This document shows positions 30,602-40,060 of a stretch of 55,079 bases of DNA, in pieces. Location of the stretch: the NCBI GenBank assembly GCA_030429955.1, contig JAUIGO010000016.1:1-55079 (forward strand). Reading direction: 5' to 3'. The notes beneath the pieces were generated by a model that had not been told where the DNA came from, made no database searches, and worked only from the letters and a program-made list of their open reading frames with translations. How positions within the stretch are numbered: the first letter of the stretch is position 1; the number at the start of each line of letters is the position of its first letter. The position numbers were made by a program, and so were the translations under genes. The stretch comes from Bacteroidia bacterium. GTDB lineage: Bacteria; Bacteroidota; Bacteroidia; Flavobacteriales; Flavobacteriaceae.

Positions 30602-31201
30602 ATGAAAAAATATTTGTTTACAACATTAGGAATTTACCTAATGATGTTGGGTTCAGTGTATGCACAAGAGTCTTCAATTTTTAATGGAAAAAACTTAGAA
30701 GGTTGGATAGTTTATGGTACTGAAAAATGGTATGTTGAAGATGGCATTTTAATATGTGAAAGCGGAGAAGATAAGGAATATGGTTATTTAGGAACAACAA
30801 AAAATTACAAAGACTTTATTTTAACATTAGAGTTTAAACAAAACTCTAATGGCAATAGTGGTGTATTTATTAGGTCAACTGTTGATGGTATAAAAGTAAA
30901 AGGCTGGCAAGTAGAAGTTGCTCCAGCTGGATTGCATTCTGGAGGTGTTTATGAATCGTATGGACGAGGTTGGTTAATAAAGCCAGAGCCAGAAAATGAA
31001 AAGGCTTTAAAAGAAGGAGAATGGAATAAATTAAAAATAAAAGTACAGGGTTCAAAATTAACCTCATGGTTAAATGGCACTAAAATGGTTGATTTTAATG
31101 ATGAAGAAATTGGTAAAGGTGAAGGTGGTATCGTTTTGCAAATCCACAGTGGAGGAGATGTAAAAGTAAGCTGGAAAAATATTGCAATCAGAGAGCTTTA
31201 A
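30602..31201 (+). CDS. Secreted DUF1080 protein (3-keto-disaccharide hydrolase family)
   Basis: The 199-residue protein has a Sec signal peptide (about 1-21, ending VYAQ) and a concanavalin-like DUF1080 domain: SIFNGKNLEGWIVYGTEKWYVEDGILICESGE, YKDFILTLEFKQNSNGNSGVFIRS, WQVEVAP, EWNKLKIKVQGSKLTSWLNGTKMVDF and GGIVLQIHSGGDVKVSWKNIAIREL. Some members hydrolyse 3-keto-glycosides; others are uncharacterised. It is probably periplasmic. A weak -7-like TATCTTTC lies at 30566-30573. No sugar oxidoreductase is adjacent. Confidence 0.85.
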   Translation: MKKYLFTTLGIYLMMLGSVYAQESSIFNGKNLEGWIVYGTEKWYVEDGILICESGEDKEYGYLGTTKNYKDFILTLEFKQNSNGNSGVFIRSTVDGIKVKGWQVEVAPAGLHSGGVYESYGRGWLIKPEPENEKALKEGEWNKLKIKVQGSKLTSWLNGTKMVDFNDEEIGKGEGGIVLQIHSGGDVKVSWKNIAIREL

Positions 31202-31266
31202 TAATGATTTTAGGTGAGAAATAATATAGAGTTAAGCGTATTTCAAAGTGATGTGTTATTTTGTTT

Positions 31267-32841
31267 TTATTCTTTCCTTAAAACGTTTCCTGCCTTAATA
31301 TTCTTAAACTCTTTATTATCAACAACTAGTTGTCCATTAACCAAAACATAATAAATCCCTTCAGGATATTGATGAGGTTTTTCAAAAGTGCCTTTGTCAA
31401 TTATGGTTTCTGGATCAAATATGGTGATGTCTGCTTTCATGTTTTCTTTTAAAACGCCTCTGTCTTTTAAGCCTATGTTTTTTGCTGGCAAAGCAGTCAT
31501 TTTATAAATAGCTTCTTTTAATGTAAGCACTCCTTTTTCCCTAACATAATGGCCTAAAACCCTTGGAAAAGTACCATACCATCTTGGGTGAGGATGCCCA
31601 TCACCTGGTTTTACCAACCTTCCATCTGAGGCTACCATAGTTTGCGGATGCTTTAATATATTTTCAACATCGTTTTCATTCATGGCATGAAACACACACG
31701 ATGCGCCACCATTTGCTTGAGCCTCAATAACAAGGTCAGCACCATTCTCAACAGTTGGTTCCAGCCCCTTTAATTCACACCAATATTTTAGGGTTTTGCC
31801 TTCAAGCTCTGGCATCCAACTTACTTTAGCAAATTGCACTCTATCCAGATCATCACCTCCGCGATCATTTAAAATGTTGAATATAATTCCAGCTTTTATG
31901 CTATCTCTTAGTTTTGGGTTTTCAACACGCTCAATAAATGCCTGGTTGCTCCCAGCTCTTGCCCAACTGGGAATTAACACTGAAATTCCTGTGTAACTCG
32001 CATTGTATGGATATTGGTCTATCATTATGTTTAATCCAGCTACTCTAGCAGAGTCAACAAGTGCCAATGATTTTTCACTTTTCCCCCACATTGGCTTGCC
32101 TATGACTTTGTGATGTGTAAGCACCACAGGAATATTTGCTTTCTCAGAAATCAAAATGGCCTCATTGACAGCATCAAATAAACCTAAACCTTCATCTCTT
32201 AAATGTGAGGTGTAAATACCACCTTTTTCTGAAGCTTTTTTTGATAATTCTATAACTTCATCAACTTCAGAGAAACTTCCTGGTATATATTTCAACCCTG
32301 TGGAAATTCCAAAGGCACCTTCATCCATGGCTTGTGATATTTGTATTTTCATTTGCTCTAGTTCGTCTTTAGTTGGAGGCCTGTTTTCTAAATTCATCAC
32401 ATTTCTCCTCACTGTATTATGACCAATAAGATAAGCTACATTCATTCCAACACCTACTTGCTGTAAACTGTCTAGATACTTCCCAAAAGGCCAAGGGCTG
32501 GAACCGTCTGGACCTCCAAGACTTGTTGTAACACCTTGCCTGATATGGCTTTCGCAGTTTGATAATTCAAAAATTGGCTCCAAATGTGCATGTGCATCTA
32601 TAAAGCCTGGAGTAACAGCAAGTCCTTTGGCATCGATTATACGATTTGATTTAGCATCACTTAAATCACCAATTTTTACAATAATAGACTCTTTAATGCC
32701 AATATCAGCTGAAACGGCATCGCTTCCAGTGCCATCAAACACTTCTCCATTTATAATAATAATATCGTAAGTGATATCCTTATTACAACTAAATATGAGT
32801 AGAGCAAAGGAAGAAAACAATAACAGTATATAACGATTCAT
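31267..32841 (-). CDS. D-aminoacylase-like amidohydrolase lipoprotein
   Basis: The 524-residue protein has a lipoprotein signal ending LLIFSC (Cys19) and then an amidohydrolase fold: VTPGFIDAHAHLEP with metal ligands His84 and His86, SNCESHIRQGVTTSLGG with Cys96 (the bridging Cys of D-aminoacylases), GLKYIPGSFSEVDEV, VVLTHHKVIGK, MIDQYPY, and MVASDGRLVKPGDGHPHPRWYGTFPRVLG. It should hydrolyse N-acyl-D-amino acids or related D-peptides in the envelope. It stands alone. The 217-bp upstream region shared with the BNR gene shows no clear promoter. Confidence 0.88.
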   Translation of the reverse strand: MNRYILLLFSSFALLIFSCNKDITYDIIIINGEVFDGTGSDAVSADIGIKESIIVKIGDLSDAKSNRIIDAKGLAVTPGFIDAHAHLEPIFELSNCESHIRQGVTTSLGGPDGSSPWPFGKYLDSLQQVGVGMNVAYLIGHNTVRRNVMNLENRPPTKDELEQMKIQISQAMDEGAFGISTGLKYIPGSFSEVDEVIELSKKASEKGGIYTSHLRDEGLGLFDAVNEAILISEKANIPVVLTHHKVIGKPMWGKSEKSLALVDSARVAGLNIMIDQYPYNASYTGISVLIPSWARAGSNQAFIERVENPKLRDSIKAGIIFNILNDRGGDDLDRVQFAKVSWMPELEGKTLKYWCELKGLEPTVENGADLVIEAQANGGASCVFHAMNENDVENILKHPQTMVASDGRLVKPGDGHPHPRWYGTFPRVLGHYVREKGVLTLKEAIYKMTALPAKNIGLKDRGVLKENMKADITIFDPETIIDKGTFEKPHQYPEGIYYVLVNGQLVVDNKEFKNIKAGNVLRKE

Positions 32842-33058
32842 AATGGTGTTTTTAATCAGGTCAGGATAATTAAACTTTCTATTAGGTATGTAATTTAGTG
32901 ATTTTTCAATTTCTTTGATTCTTTCTGTTGATATTTTATAAAGTAGGTTTTTTAATGAAATAAGTGTCTAACAATACCAATTTTTCTTTTAACAAAGTTC
33001 TATTCCATTGTCATGCATTTTTTTGATACCTTAGTAAAACCAACCAAAAAATTTAGTC

Positions 33059-36000
33059 ATGATTAGAGTAATAACTTTTATGCTACTGTTTATCTTCGTT
33101 AATTACAATAGCTTCGCCCAAAAACAAAACTCCAAATCAGTTAACAAAAACCAAACTATTGATGCTTCCATATTTAGTGGTTTAAAACTTCGAAACCTAA
33201 CTCCAGCAAGAACGAGCGGAAGAGTTGTAGATGTAGCAATACATCCTACTAATCGGAGTATTCGATTTGTTGCTGTAGCATCTGGTGGTGTATGGAAAAC
33301 TACCAATGCTGGTACAACATGGATACCTGTTTTTGATAATGAAGGATCATACTCAATTGGTACAGTTGAAATTGATACAAATAATCCAATGATTGTTTGG
33401 GTTGGTGCTGGTGAAAATAATGCGCAACGCTCGGTAAGTAAAGGAGATGGTATTTACAAAAGTACAGATGGAGGTAATACATGGAAAAACATGGGTTTGA
33501 AAACTTCCGAGCATATTGGGAAAATAGCCATTCATCCAACTAATTCAGATATTGTATATGTAGCTTCACAAGGTAGTGTTTGGAAAGCTGGAGGAGAAAG
33601 AGGACTTTACAAAACAATTGATGGTGGTAATACTTGGGAACGCGTTTTACATATAAGTGATGATACAGGTATTTCAGATGTCACACTAGACCCACGAAAT
33701 CCAGATATTCTAATTGCATCAGCTTATCAAAGACGAAGACATTTTGGTATTTTAGTAGGAGGAGGTCCAGAAGGAGGTGCATTTAAATCAGTTGATGGAG
33801 GCGAAACATGGGAAAAATTAAAAGGCGGTTTTCCTCAAGGTGAACTAGGACGAATTGGTTTGGCTAGATCACCTCAAAAACCAGACGTTCTTTATGCATT
33901 GGTTGCTGGCACTGAAAAAACAAAAGGGTTTTATAGGTCTGAAGATAACGGTTCTAGCTGGAAGAAGATGAACGATTATATGGTTGGCGATGCACAGTAC
34001 TACATGGAAATATTCCCAGACCCACATCAATTTGATAAACTTTATATTGTAGAAGTGTTTACAAAGGTTTCCGAAGATGGAGGCAAGACTTTAAAATCTA
34101 TTAACCATGATAACATTCATGTTGATAACCATGAAATCGAGTTTGACCCAAGTGACCCGAATTATCTTCTCATGGCTGGTGATGGTGGTATATATGAGTC
34201 TTGGGATCAAGGTGATAATTGGCGCTTTATAGATAATTTACCAATTACTCAGTTTTATCGAGTTGGTGTAGACAATGCTTTTCCATTTTATAATTTGTAT
34301 GGTGGTACACAAGATAATGCTTCACTTGGAGGGCCAAGCAGAACAACACACCGAATTGGTATAAAAAATTCAGATTGGTATGTCACTCAAGGAGGTGATG
34401 GATTCCAATCTAGGATAGATCCAACAAACCCTGACATCGTTTATTCTATGTCTCAATATGCAGGCATAGTTCGGTATGATAAAATGAGCGGTGAAAAAGT
34501 GGATATTCAACCACAACCAAAAGCTGGCGAACCTCCTTATAAATGGAATTGGGATTCACCTTTAATATTAAGTGCACATGATAATAAAACGCTTTACTTA
34601 GCTGCTAATAAGTTATTCAAAAGTACAGATTATGGCAGTTCTTGGAAAGAGATAAGTGCTGATTTATCACGCCAAATAGATAGAAATAAAATGGAAGTGA
34701 TGGGAAAAGTTTGGAGCATAGATGCCATTTTTAAAAATGTTTGGACATCTCCTTATGGTACTATTGTATCCTTAGCAGAATCTCCAATTAAAAAGGGTTT
34801 GCTTTACGCTGGCACTGATGATGGCTTGATTCAAGTTTCAGAAGATGATGGGAATACTTGGAGAAAAGTAGAAGGCATAGCTGGTGTACCGCGTTTGGCT
34901 TATGTGTCTGATTTATTTGCATCACCTCATAATGAAAACACTGTTTTTGCTGTATTTAATAATCACAAATATGGTGATTATAACCCTTATTTTTATAGAA
35001 GTGATGATAAAGGAAAAACATGGAAAAGCATCTCGTCAAACTTAAAAGCAGATGATTTTGGTTGGACTATTGTGCAAGACCATATTGCAGAAAATTTACT
35101 TTTTGCTGGAACCGAGTATGGCTTGTATTTTAGTTTAGATGGTGGAAACCAATGGATACAATTTAAGTCTGGAATTCCAACGATTGCCATAAGAGATTTA
35201 GAAATACAAAAAAGAGAAAATGACTTGGTAGCTGCTTCATTTGGTAGAGGGTTTTATATTTTGGATGACTTTAGTCCATTAAGAGAAATTTCTAAAACTA
35301 ATCTCAACAAAGAAAGCTTGCTTTTTCCAGTCAAGGATGCTTTGAGTTATACCATTGATAATCCAGATGGAGGATCGTTTGGAGCTAATTTCTTCGCGTC
35401 TCCAAATCCTACTTTCGGCGCTGTATTCACCTACTATTTAAAAGAAGGAATCACAACCTTAGAAGGAAAAAGACAAAAAGAAGAGGCTGAAAAAATGGCG
35501 AAAAATCAACCTGTAGATTATCCAGATTGGGAAGCTTTTACCAAAGAAAAAAGAGAGGATAATCCTGAAATTATGTTTACCATTACAAATGAACAAAATA
35601 CAATGGTTGCCAGAGTTGGAGCTTCAGCAAGACGAGGAATTAATCGTACTGCATGGAATCTTCGTTATTCAAATAATAGTGCTCTAGTAGCTCCAGGAAC
35701 TTATAAAGTAACTATGGCTAAATTAGTTAATGGTAATTGGCAAGATCTTGGACAAAGCCAAGAATTTAATGTAAAACGATTAGAAAACACAACGTTTCCT
35801 ACTACCAATATAGAAGAACAAGAAAAATTCAGGACAGAAGTGATGTCTTTACATAATGCCATCAATAATGGAAATGAATTATTAGATAGCTCAATTAATG
35901 AAATGGAGTCAGTTAAAAGAGAAATAAAGAATAAAGTAAGCGATCCTAAATTAATTGAAAAAGTTGAAGCCATAAGACAGAGTTTAATGGATTTAGAAAT

Positions 36001-36277
36001 TCAACTAAATGGTAATGAATTAATAACTCAAAATATGGAGCTTATTGCGCCTTCTATTTCATCAAGAGTCTCAAGAATAAGATATAGTTTCAATAGTGCA
36101 ACCTCGCCTAGTACAACAACTCAAAAACAAGGCTTTGCTATAGCCTCAAAAGAGTTTGGTCAATGGACAGTAATGTTTAATAATTTAAACAAAGAGATTA
36201 ATGAGCTTGAAAATGCATTGAGAAATACAGGAATAATAGTTAAATCTGGGAAGCAAGATCTTTCTTGGAAAAATTAG
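33059..36277 (+). CDS. Secreted BNR/VPS10-like beta-propeller protein
   Basis: The 1072-residue protein has a signal peptide (about 1-20, ending NSFAQ) and many Asp-box/BNR repeats of the form S-x-D-x-G-x-x-W (YKSTDGGNTW, YKTIDGGNTW, FKSVDGGETW, YRSEDNGSSW, FKSTDYGSSW, YRSDDKGKTW) that build one or two beta-propellers up to about residue 745. The C-terminal third is helical and hydrophilic (REIKNKVSDPKLIEKVEAI). Similar large proteins are common and uncharacterised in Bacteroidota and are sometimes called glycosyl hydrolases or sortilin-like. No T9SS sorting domain is visible, so it is probably periplasmic. Confidence 0.88.
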   Translation: MIRVITFMLLFIFVNYNSFAQKQNSKSVNKNQTIDASIFSGLKLRNLTPARTSGRVVDVAIHPTNRSIRFVAVASGGVWKTTNAGTTWIPVFDNEGSYSIGTVEIDTNNPMIVWVGAGENNAQRSVSKGDGIYKSTDGGNTWKNMGLKTSEHIGKIAIHPTNSDIVYVASQGSVWKAGGERGLYKTIDGGNTWERVLHISDDTGISDVTLDPRNPDILIASAYQRRRHFGILVGGGPEGGAFKSVDGGETWEKLKGGFPQGELGRIGLARSPQKPDVLYALVAGTEKTKGFYRSEDNGSSWKKMNDYMVGDAQYYMEIFPDPHQFDKLYIVEVFTKVSEDGGKTLKSINHDNIHVDNHEIEFDPSDPNYLLMAGDGGIYESWDQGDNWRFIDNLPITQFYRVGVDNAFPFYNLYGGTQDNASLGGPSRTTHRIGIKNSDWYVTQGGDGFQSRIDPTNPDIVYSMSQYAGIVRYDKMSGEKVDIQPQPKAGEPPYKWNWDSPLILSAHDNKTLYLAANKLFKSTDYGSSWKEISADLSRQIDRNKMEVMGKVWSIDAIFKNVWTSPYGTIVSLAESPIKKGLLYAGTDDGLIQVSEDDGNTWRKVEGIAGVPRLAYVSDLFASPHNENTVFAVFNNHKYGDYNPYFYRSDDKGKTWKSISSNLKADDFGWTIVQDHIAENLLFAGTEYGLYFSLDGGNQWIQFKSGIPTIAIRDLEIQKRENDLVAASFGRGFYILDDFSPLREISKTNLNKESLLFPVKDALSYTIDNPDGGSFGANFFASPNPTFGAVFTYYLKEGITTLEGKRQKEEAEKMAKNQPVDYPDWEAFTKEKREDNPEIMFTITNEQNTMVARVGASARRGINRTAWNLRYSNNSALVAPGTYKVTMAKLVNGNWQDLGQSQEFNVKRLENTTFPTTNIEEQEKFRTEVMSLHNAINNGNELLDSSINEMESVKREIKNKVSDPKLIEKVEAIRQSLMDLEIQLNGNELITQNMELIAPSISSRVSRIRYSFNSATSPSTTTQKQGFAIASKEFGQWTVMFNNLNKEINELENALRNTGIIVKSGKQDLSWKN

Positions 36278-36398
36278 ATATATATTTTTATGCTCAAATA
36301 AGCATCGTATTGAGCTTATATCATATTTACCTACAATAAGAGACAGCTCTTTAGTTAATATTACTAATTTTAGGCAACAGAATATTAGTAGTTAGTCT

Positions 36399-37505
36399 AT
36401 GAGTACTCAAGTAATTATATTTTTATTTTTCTCGTTTGTTGGTATTCTTTTGTCAGTTCTTTTTTTCTTTAAAAAAACCAACAATAAGAGGGCTAACAGA
36501 TTATTAAGTCTTTATACTTTTTTGGCATCAAGTCAAATGATATATGAATGTTTGAATTGGAGCGGATTATTGCAAACTAAGGCCTTCGTACATTTTAATC
36601 TTGTACCATATTTATTTTGGGTTTCCTTTGGGCCAATATTATATTTTTATGTCAGAAGTCTTTTTGATAGAAAATACTATAAATCAGATCTTGCTTTTTT
36701 AATTCCACCAGTTATTATTTTTTTATTACTATCTCCATTTTATATTTTGAATACTACAAATAAGTTGAAAGTAGTTTTGAATAATGAAATAGGAAATTAC
36801 ACGTTTATGCCAAGCTATGGTATTTGGATAATCCTAGGACTGATGTTTTTCTATGGATTTTTAATCTACAATCGATTTAAAGATCATAGAAAAATAGGGT
36901 ATAAAGAAAAAATATGGCTTCAGTGGCTAATTGCCTCTTATTTAATTTTTGTGTTGCTATTTACCATCTTTTTTATCTTAGTGAGGTTTAATTTAATGGA
37001 TCGGAAGTATGATTATTTCATTGATGGAGCAATAACATTTTTTATTGGTATGGTGGCTTACTTCGGGTTTGTTCAGCCAGAAGTTTTTAAAGGACAAAAA
37101 CCGTTATCTAAACTAATACCGCTATATCGTAAGTATTCTAAGAGTGGACTTTCAGAAGCATTGTCAATAGATTTAAAGAATAGGTTAATTAAGATAATGA
37201 AAGATGAAAAGCCTTATTTAAAAAGTGACTTAAGAATGAATGAATTAGCCGATTTATTAAAAGTATCCAGAAATCACACATCGCAAATAATAAATGAACA
37301 TTTTAATCTTTCTTTTTTTGATTTTATAAATAGATATAGGGTTGAAGAAGCTAAAATATTATTAAGTGATCCTGATGAAGATTTAAATATTACAGCGATT
37401 GCTTATCAAGTTGGATTTAACAATAGAGCTTCTTTTTACAAAGCATTTAAAAAATTCACTAATCAGAATCCAACAACTTTTTTAAAACATTTACAAGTAT
37501 CTTAA
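36399..37505 (+). CDS. Membrane-embedded AraC-family regulator
   Basis: The 368-residue protein has an N-terminal half of about six to seven hydrophobic helices (1-230; IIFLFFSFVGILLSVLFFF, FWVSFGPILYFYVRSLF) and a C-terminal AraC/XylS double HTH (about 265-368): LKSDLRMNELADLLKVSRNHTSQIINEHFNLSFFDFINRYRVEEAKILL and ITAIAYQVGFNNRASFYKAFKKFTNQNPTTFL. Such fusions are typical of Bacteroidota and may sense membrane signals. It precedes three lipoprotein genes on the same strand, which are plausible targets. A TAATTTTA element lies near 36365. Confidence 0.9.
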   Translation: MSTQVIIFLFFSFVGILLSVLFFFKKTNNKRANRLLSLYTFLASSQMIYECLNWSGLLQTKAFVHFNLVPYLFWVSFGPILYFYVRSLFDRKYYKSDLAFLIPPVIIFLLLSPFYILNTTNKLKVVLNNEIGNYTFMPSYGIWIILGLMFFYGFLIYNRFKDHRKIGYKEKIWLQWLIASYLIFVLLFTIFFILVRFNLMDRKYDYFIDGAITFFIGMVAYFGFVQPEVFKGQKPLSKLIPLYRKYSKSGLSEALSIDLKNRLIKIMKDEKPYLKSDLRMNELADLLKVSRNHTSQIINEHFNLSFFDFINRYRVEEAKILLSDPDEDLNITAIAYQVGFNNRASFYKAFKKFTNQNPTTFLKHLQVS

Positions 37506-37601
37506 TTTTAATTGTCTCTTTTTATAGGGATTATTTTATTCGTATAAACATAAACAACCTTTACAATTAAAAACTGTTCATTTGTTTCATAATGTGTTTC
37601 A

Positions 37602-38120
37602 ATGATTAGATATGCAATTTTTATTCTAGTAATTGCTGGATTGGTTTTTAATTGTAGTAATAAGAGTAGTTCTGTAGTAAATCAAAAATCTATTTTAGGT
37701 GCTTGGGAAGTAAATAAAATTGAGTGGTTAACTGCGGACACTACTTTTATTATTGAAAAGGCGCAAGCAGGTTATTTGATGGTTTTACCAAAAAGATATA
37801 CTTTTATGTGGACGCCAACTAAAACAGCAAGAGTTGCTTTTAAAAAATTAGCGTATCCAACTGATGAGGAAATATTATCTGGTTTTAGATCTATTGTATT
37901 TAACGCTGGAACTTATAATATTACTGACTCCATTTTCAAAATAGAGGCAAGTATTGCCAAAGTACCTGGTTTTGAAGGAGGAACACAAGCTTTTGTTTAT
38001 AATATTGTGGGTGATACATTAAAATTTAAAATGATAGATGAAACCTACCCAAATGGTGAAAAGCCGGATTGGTATGGTAAAGTAGAGACCCGATTCACTT
38101 TATCTAGATTAAAAGAATAA
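37602..38120 (+). CDS. Lipocalin-like lipoprotein
   Basis: The 172-residue protein has a lipoprotein signal ending LVFNC (Cys18). The beta-rich mature part contains KSILGAWEVNKIEWL near its start and YNIVGDTLKFKMIDETYPNGEKPDWYGKVETRFTLSRL at its end, a pattern seen in lipocalin-like domain proteins that may bind a small ligand. No enzymatic motif is visible. It lies between the AraC regulator and the ankyrin gene, which starts 10 bases after its stop. Family assignment is moderate; function is unknown. Confidence 0.7.
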   Translation: MIRYAIFILVIAGLVFNCSNKSSSVVNQKSILGAWEVNKIEWLTADTTFIIEKAQAGYLMVLPKRYTFMWTPTKTARVAFKKLAYPTDEEILSGFRSIVFNAGTYNITDSIFKIEASIAKVPGFEGGTQAFVYNIVGDTLKFKMIDETYPNGEKPDWYGKVETRFTLSRLKE

Positions 38121-38130
38121 ATCAAATTTT

Positions 38131-39288
38131 ATGAAGCCAATAGTTTTACTAATACTACTTGTAGTTTTCACAAATTGTAAACAAAAACAAAATAAAGAAC
38201 TCACTGATAACCAAAGTTATATTAATGAAGTAAACAGCATCGCTTCTTTGATAAAGAATGGCGAAGAGAATTTTAAAATAAAATCATTAATAAGCGATAA
38301 AAATGTGAATGTTTTGGATTCTATGGGCTATAGTTTTTTATCGTTAGCTATTAGAGCAAAGAACGAAAACTTAGTTAAAATTTTATTAGATAAAGGGGCA
38401 AATCCTAATTTACAAAATGATGATTTCCTGAAATCCACACCTTTAATGCAATGCAGTAATTACAATCTTGTTGAGGTTGCTAAATATCTAATTGAAAAGG
38501 GAGCAGACGTAAATATACAAGACAAGCAAAATGATCCAGTAATACATTGGACAGCTTATTATGGCGAATACGAATTAACTAAGCTTTTGCTAGATAATAA
38601 GGCAAAAACTAATTTAAAAAGCATCCATTCTGACGGAGTTATGCATGTAGCCTTAAAAGAATGGCAAGATAGTATTGTAGATCTTTTAATGTCATACAAC
38701 GTGAAATTAAACAATGTTTCTAAAGAACAATATGAAATAGTTCAAGCAGTAAAAGCTAACTCTCTTAAAAATCTTAAAAGAACTTTGAAATCAAATTTAG
38801 TGAATAGCAAAGATGCCTCTGGAACACCTATCTTGATTACTGCTGCTTCAAATGGAAATTTAGATATTGTTAAATATTTACTTCAAAATGGAGCTGATAT
38901 TAATAACATGAATCCTGTTGGTCATACGGCTTTAAACAGAGCTGTTTTCTTCGGAAATGAAGAAATGGCTCATTTTTTAATAGCTCAAGGTGCTGATGTT
39001 GCTAAAACAGATGATAGATTTATGTTGCCTCCATTAATTGCTGCAATTAGAAAAAATCGCAACGAATTAGCCAAAGTATTGATTGAAAAAGGAGCAAGTA
39101 TTAATGCTCTTGATGGTATAAACGGAATGACACCAATTATGTGGGCTGCAGGTTATGAAAACAAAGAAATAGTTAAACTTTTATTAATTAATAATGCTGA
39201 TTTAAGTATTGTCTCAAAATATGATAATACAGTGTTTACAATAACAAGTAACAAAGAAATCCAAGAGATACTAAACAATTTCAAATAA
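38131..39288 (+). CDS. Ankyrin-repeat lipoprotein
   Basis: The 385-residue protein has a lipoprotein signal (VVFTNC, Cys17) and about eight ankyrin repeats recognisable by blocks such as NLVKILLDKGANPN, LVEVAKYLIEKGADVNIQD, NLDIVKYLLQNGADIN, GHTALNRAVFFGNEEMAHFLIAQGADV, ELAKVLIEKGASIN and GMTPIMWAAGYENKEIVKLLL. Ankyrin proteins bind other proteins; here the target should be in the periplasm or at the outer membrane. It is close to its neighbours (10 bases before, 14 bases after), so it is co-transcribed with the lipocalin-like and M23 genes. Confidence 0.88.
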   Translation: MKPIVLLILLVVFTNCKQKQNKELTDNQSYINEVNSIASLIKNGEENFKIKSLISDKNVNVLDSMGYSFLSLAIRAKNENLVKILLDKGANPNLQNDDFLKSTPLMQCSNYNLVEVAKYLIEKGADVNIQDKQNDPVIHWTAYYGEYELTKLLLDNKAKTNLKSIHSDGVMHVALKEWQDSIVDLLMSYNVKLNNVSKEQYEIVQAVKANSLKNLKRTLKSNLVNSKDASGTPILITAASNGNLDIVKYLLQNGADINNMNPVGHTALNRAVFFGNEEMAHFLIAQGADVAKTDDRFMLPPLIAAIRKNRNELAKVLIEKGASINALDGINGMTPIMWAAGYENKEIVKLLLINNADLSIVSKYDNTVFTITSNKEIQEILNNFK

Positions 39289-39302
39289 TACGAAATAAAA
39301 TT

Positions 39303-39935
39303 ATGAAAAAAATTATTTTAATTTTTTGGTTGTTAATATTAATACCTTCATGTAAAGAAAATGACGAATACAATACTGGAGGAGGTGGTGGTGGGTATGC
39401 TGGTCCAATCTTGTATAACTGTTCTAATGCAGTATATCCAGATTGGGAATTGTCATTGTATGTTTTGCCATATCCAGCAGGAAGCACTTATAAAGTAGAT
39501 TTAAACAATTGTAGTTCATCTTACCATGCTCCAGGCTATCCAGATCAGTTCGCAACAGACTTTAATATGCCTATTGGGTCTATAGTTACAGCGTCAAGAG
39601 CAGGAACTGTGGTTTATGTAGAAGATAGCGGAGATGATTTTCAAACTGAAATTAATAATCTTGTAGTGATATCTCATGGAGGAGGCATTTACTCTCAATA
39701 TATGCACTTAACAAAAAACGGAGCACTCGTTGATGTTGGTGACAATGTGAATCAAGGCAATATTCTAGGGTATAGTGGTGCAACAGGTCTTGCAGGTTAT
39801 CCGCATCTGCATTTTGTAGTTATATATGGGGCAGCTAATTGGGAGTTTCCTTATAACTCTATTCCTGTAAACTTTAGTAATACAACACCAAATCCAACAG
39901 GTTTATCACAAGGGGAGTTTTATACAGCACTTTAG
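39303..39935 (+). CDS. M23 (LytM-like) metallopeptidase lipoprotein
   Basis: The 210-residue protein has a lipoprotein signal ending LILIPSC (Cys17) and a glycine-rich linker (seven Gly in GGGGGGY). The M23 domain contains YHAPGYPDQFATDFNMPIGS (the HxxxD-type zinc region), GTVVYVEDSGDD, VISHGGGIYSQYMHL and the HLHF motif in GYPHLHFVVIYG. Active members cut peptidoglycan cross-bridges. The first zinc block is somewhat unusual in spacing, but both His-containing blocks are kept, so activity is plausible. It is the last gene of the lipoprotein run. Confidence 0.85.
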   Translation: MKKIILIFWLLILIPSCKENDEYNTGGGGGGYAGPILYNCSNAVYPDWELSLYVLPYPAGSTYKVDLNNCSSSYHAPGYPDQFATDFNMPIGSIVTASRAGTVVYVEDSGDDFQTEINNLVVISHGGGIYSQYMHLTKNGALVDVGDNVNQGNILGYSGATGLAGYPHLHFVVIYGAANWEFPYNSIPVNFSNTTPNPTGLSQGEFYTAL

Positions 39936-40060
39936 TAGAAGTTGCCTATTTAATAAGAAAAACAATGAACTTGTTCATCAATTTTTAAAAATTAAATACC
40001 TACTTATTTTACATCTTCTAAGAATTAAAAGATATTTGTAACATATCTTAATATTCTATA

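Noticed and set aside
39965-39978. Short palindrome ATGAAC-TT-GTTCAT upstream of the sorbosone-dehydrogenase-like gene
   Set aside because: Only 14 bp long, not near a recognisable -7 element, and at a length expected by chance in AT-rich DNA.
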